7,614 nucleotides of DNA from Bordetella parapertussis (GTDB taxonomy: Bacteria > Pseudomonadota > Gammaproteobacteria > Burkholderiales > Burkholderiaceae_C). The notes below the pieces were generated by a model. It was given only the letters and a program-made list of their open reading frames with translations. It had not been told where the DNA came from and did not search any database. Location: assembly GCA_945900695.1 (NCBI GenBank), contig CAMDJU010000127.1:1-7614 (forward strand), given 5' to 3'. Within the stretch, counting starts at the first letter, position 1. Every line of letters begins with the position of its first letter. A program made the position numbers and the translations under genes. Positions 5,399 through 7,614 of the stretch are shown one piece after another.

Positions 5399-6478
5399 TT
5401 ACAGGCGCTGGCGCTGCATGAAGTTGTCGAAGGTCGCCTCGGTGAAGCGGAACCACAGGTTCGAATCGCGACGGAAGGCAGCGTAATCGTCGTAGACCCT
5501 TTTCCAGTTCGCGTTCTTGGCGCTGAGCTCGCTGTAGTAGTCCATGGAGGCCTTGAAGGCGGCGTCCATCATGTCGGCCGGGAACGGGAACAGCTTGGCG
5601 CCCTGGGATACCAGGGTCTTGAGCGCCTGAGCGTTCTTGCCGTCGTACTTGGCCTGCATGTCCACGTGCGCATAGGTCGACGCGCACTCGATGATGGCCT
5701 TGTATTCCGGCGACAGCGAGTCGTAGGCCTTGGTGTTGACGTGCAGCTCAAGGCCGGGACCGCCTTCCCACCAGCCCGGGTAGGCGTAGTTCGGAGCGAC
5801 CTTCACAAAGCCGAGTTTCAGGTCATCGTACGGGCCCACCCACTCGGCGGCATCAATCGTGCCCTTTTCCAGAGCCTGGTAGATCTCGCCACCAGGGATG
5901 TTCTGAGGCACGCCGCCGATGCGCTCGACGATTCGACCACCGAAGCCGCCAACGCGGAACTTGGTGCCCTTGAAGTCGGCCAGCGATTTGATCTCCCTGC
6001 GGAACCAACCACCCATCTGGGCGCCGGTGTTGCCCATTGGGAAGTTGACGATGTTGTACTGGCGATAGAAGTCACGCAGCAGTTTCAGGCCGTTGCCTTC
6101 GTAGTACCAAGCCGTCATCTGGCGGCTGTTCAGTCCGAAGGGGATGGCGCAGGCCAGGGCGAAGGTCTCGTCTTTACCGAAGTAATAGTAGGGCGCGGTG
6201 TTGGCCATCTCGACCGTACCGTCTTTGACCGCGTCGATGGTGCCGAAGGCCGGTACCAGTTCGCCAGGAGCGTGCGTGGTGATCTGGAAGCGGCCGCCCG
6301 ACAGTTCGCGCACCTTGGCGGCAAAGATGTCGTTCACGCCAAACAGGGTGTCGAGCACCTTGGGGAAGCTAGACGTCAGGCGCCAACGAATCGTGGGCTG
6401 AGCGTGAACGGCCGGCGCAACACCGGCTGCTAATACGCCTGCAATGCCTGCGTTTTTAATGACGGAACGACGATCCAT
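5399..6478 (-). CDS. dctP: TRAP transporter periplasmic substrate-binding protein (DctP/TakP type)
   Basis: This is the periplasmic receptor that captures the ligand and delivers it to the DctQM permease. It has 359 residues, normal length. The N-terminus MDRRSVIKNAGIAGVLAAGV is a signal peptide with a twin-arginine-like RRSVIK, and likely cleavage follows VHA at residue 26. The body resembles the TakP/lactate-binding group. It has TGAQMGGWF (151-159) with Q154, GTKFRVGG (171-178) with R175, AAEWVGPYDD (210-219) with E212-W213, and PGWWEGGPGLELHV (234-247) with E238. In relatives the Arg binds the ligand carboxylate, and the Glu-Trp and Gln residues help hold a cation and 2-oxo acid. A GGAG Shine-Dalgarno (6487-6490) lies 8 nt before the ATG. 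It runs convergently to dctQM. Every glutamine codon is CAG (12 of 12). Likely ligands are 2-oxo or 2-hydroxy monocarboxylates or aromatic acids; which one is not decidable here. Confidence 0.92.
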   Translation of the reverse strand: MDRRSVIKNAGIAGVLAAGVAPAVHAQPTIRWRLTSSFPKVLDTLFGVNDIFAAKVRELSGGRFQITTHAPGELVPAFGTIDAVKDGTVEMANTAPYYYFGKDETFALACAIPFGLNSRQMTAWYYEGNGLKLLRDFYRQYNIVNFPMGNTGAQMGGWFRREIKSLADFKGTKFRVGGFGGRIVERIGGVPQNIPGGEIYQALEKGTIDAAEWVGPYDDLKLGFVKVAPNYAYPGWWEGGPGLELHVNTKAYDSLSPEYKAIIECASTYAHVDMQAKYDGKNAQALKTLVSQGAKLFPFPADMMDAAFKASMDYYSELSAKNANWKRVYDDYAAFRRDSNLWFRFTEATFDNFMQRQRL

Positions 6479-6669
6479 GGGTTTGTCTCCAGAAAGTGGG
6501 TGTCAAAGGGATAAGCGAAAGAGCGAATTGTAGGCAGTCACATGCAAGACACGGCCTACGGGTTTTCCCGAAATTTGTAAATTTTCAAAAAAACGTCACA
6601 GGATAGAAAGTTGCCCCATGCACAAGGCCGCCTGCGTCAGATCCGCACAACCCCAGCGCGGCCCCCGGC
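6479..6669. other. dxs-dctP intergenic region
   Basis: This 191 bp gap separates the dxs stop from the dctP start, with both genes on the minus strand. Besides the dctP Shine-Dalgarno and predicted promoter it has a small CGGG-TTTT-CCCG hairpin (6559-6570) and the AT-rich patch. On the minus strand a run of seven Ts (6587-6593) follows the dxs stop, but no stable stem precedes it, so I could not confirm a dxs terminator. No small ORF stands out in 6600-6669. Confidence 0.5.
6527..6550 (-). promoter_or_regulatory. Predicted dctP promoter
   Basis: On the minus strand TACAAT (6527-6532) is a near-consensus -10. GTCTTG (6545-6550) lies 12 bases upstream, as in the dctQM promoter. No good -35 is present. 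An AT-rich stretch farther upstream (6570-6593, including GAAATTTGTAAATTTTC and seven As) could act as an UP element. The expected transcript start near 6520 gives a leader of about 42 nt. Confidence 0.45.
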
Positions 6670-7614
6670 TCAACCCACCAGTTTGAGGGACGCAGCGGCG
6701 GGTGCCACCCAAGCCGCAAAGCGCTGGCGCACGCTGGCTTCGATGCCGGCCGCGTCCAAGCCTTGCTGGGCCAACAGTTTGGCCGGGTCGCCTTGCTCGG
6801 TGAAAAAGTCCCCCAGGCCCAGTGCCAACACCGGCTTGGTCACGCCCGCGTGGTTGAGCGCTTCCATCACCGCAGAGCCCGCACCGCCCATGGTGCAGCC
6901 TTCCTCGACCGTGACCAAGGCCTCGTGGGTTCGGGCCAACTCGAGCAACAACTCAGTGTCCAAGGGCTTGGCCCAGCGCATATTGGCCACGCTGGCGTTG
7001 AGCGCCTCACCGGCTTGCAAAGCGGGGTACAGCAAGGTGCCAAACGCCAAAATCGCCACACCCTTGCCAGGGCGGCGCAACTCGCCTTTGCCAAACGGCA
7101 AGGGGTTCAAGCCTGGGTCCACGGCCACGCCCACGCCCGCCCCACGCGGGTAGCGCACGGCCACCGTGTGGTCTTGTTGGTGGGCGGTGGTGAGGAGCTG
7201 GCGGCATTCGTTCTCATCGGCCGGGCAAGCCACGCTCACATTCGGAATGCAGCGCAAAAACGCGATGTCATAGGCCCCGGCGTGGGTGGCGCCATCGGCA
7301 CCGACCAAGCCCGCGCGGTCCAGCGCCAAAACCATGGGCAGCTTTTGCAGGGCCACATCGTGGATCAGTTGGTCGTAGGCGCGTTGCAAAAAGGTGGAGT
7401 AAATGGCCACCACCGGGCGCAAGCCCTCGCAGGCCATGCCAGCGGCAAAGGTCAGCGCGTGTTGCTCGGCAATGCCCACATCGTGGTAGCGATCGGGAAA
7501 GCGGCGGTGAAACTCCACCATGCCCGAGCCCTCGCGCATGGCCGGGGTGATGGCCACGAGCTTGGGGTCGTGCTCGGCCATGTCGCACAGCCACTGGCCA
7601 AACACCTGGGTGAA
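6670..7614 (-). CDS. dxs: 1-deoxy-D-xylulose-5-phosphate synthase, C-terminal half (partial)
   Basis: Dxs condenses pyruvate with glyceraldehyde 3-phosphate, using thiamine diphosphate, in the first step of the MEP isoprenoid pathway in the cytoplasm. The window holds the last 314 codons; the reading frame is open to the edge (FTQVFGQWL), so the 5' half lies beyond 7614. The visible part covers the transketolase pyrimidine-binding domain (residues about 1-165 of the fragment) and the transketolase C-terminal domain (about 185-300). The catalytic glutamate is in [10 protein letters not shown] (E50 of the fragment). The active-site arginines and histidine are in [23 protein letters not shown] and ATHAGAYD. 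It ends in TGA at 6670-6672. No frameshift or missing key residue is seen. Glutamine codons are mixed with CAA common, unlike the neighbouring TRAP genes. Confidence 0.96.
   Translation of the reverse strand, partial: FTQVFGQWLCDMAEHDPKLVAITPAMREGSGMVEFHRRFPDRYHDVGIAEQHALTFAAGMACEGLRPVVAIYSTFLQRAYDQLIHDVALQKLPMVLALDRAGLVGADGATHAGAYDIAFLRCIPNVSVACPADENECRQLLTTAHQQDHTVAVRYPRGAGVGVAVDPGLNPLPFGKGELRRPGKGVAILAFGTLLYPALQAGEALNASVANMRWAKPLDTELLLELARTHEALVTVEEGCTMGGAGSAVMEALNHAGVTKPVLALGLGDFFTEQGDPAKLLAQQGLDAAGIEASVRQRFAAWVAPAAASLKLVG

Noticed and set aside
5351..6433. 360-codon open frame on the plus strand over dctP
   Set aside because: It is antisense to a well-supported receptor gene and crosses the terminator stem end. 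No family resemblance is seen.
6542..6558. Sigma54-like promoter before dctP (AGGCC...TTGCAT on the minus strand)
   Set aside because: The GG and GC elements are 9 bases apart instead of the required 10, and the TACAAT pattern explains the region better.
6559..6570. CGGG-TTTT-CCCG hairpin upstream of dctP as an operator
   Set aside because: A four-base stem is too short to separate from chance in GC-rich DNA.
6584..6669. Intrinsic terminator for dxs at the T7 run
   Set aside because: A T-tract is present on the minus strand but I found no stable stem just before it.
7603..7605. GTG at 7605 as the dxs start
   Set aside because: The frame continues to the window edge as FTQVFGQWL, and Dxs needs about 310 more residues upstream. 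The GTG is an internal valine.
1..7614. CRISPR array, tRNA or rRNA, insertion sequence ends
   Set aside because: No regularly spaced repeats, cloverleaf, transposase or terminal inverted repeats were seen on either strand, including at the edges of the TRAP block.

Overview
The window looks like chromosome of a GC-rich betaproteobacterium, most likely Burkholderiales and perhaps Comamonadaceae. I base this on the dxs protein text, the dense Ala/Gly/Arg coding and the gene families present. That is recognition from memory, not a database search.

Layout. (1) Positions 1-1475, minus strand: the permease (tupB) and ATPase (tupC) of a tungstate-type ABC importer. They overlap by 4 bp, and a further coupled gene probably begins at position 4 and runs off the window. 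(2) Positions 1528-2622, plus strand: a divergent one-component regulator with a ModE-like winged HTH fused to a molybdate-binding-protein-like ligand domain. A 52 bp gap lies between it and tupB. (3) Positions 2640-6600: a three-subunit TRAP transporter. The small (dctQ) and large (dctM) permease genes run on the plus strand, and the periplasmic binding protein gene (dctP) runs convergently on the minus strand. A strong bidirectional terminator separates them. (4) Positions 6670-7614, minus strand: the C-terminal half of dxs, whose 5' end lies outside the window.

How the parts work together. The ABC module should import tungstate or a similar oxyanion under control of the divergent regulator. 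The binding protein of that importer is not in the window. The TRAP proteins form a complete Na+-type organic-acid importer. The binding protein resembles the TakP/lactate-binding group, so the likely ligands are 2-oxo or 2-hydroxy monocarboxylates or related acids. The two TRAP transcripts share a promoter-like pattern (GTCTTG, 12 bases, TACAAT), which would explain how convergent genes are kept in step.

The TRAP block differs from its flanks in codon choice: glutamine is almost always CAG in dctM and dctP, but mostly CAA in the regulator and often CAA in dxs. This suggests a block of separate origin inserted next to dxs. I found no wholly new system. The most interesting items are the shared TRAP promoter pattern, the perfect hairpin in the dctQM leader, the enlarged DctM, the codon-usage island and the probable coupled gene beyond position 1.
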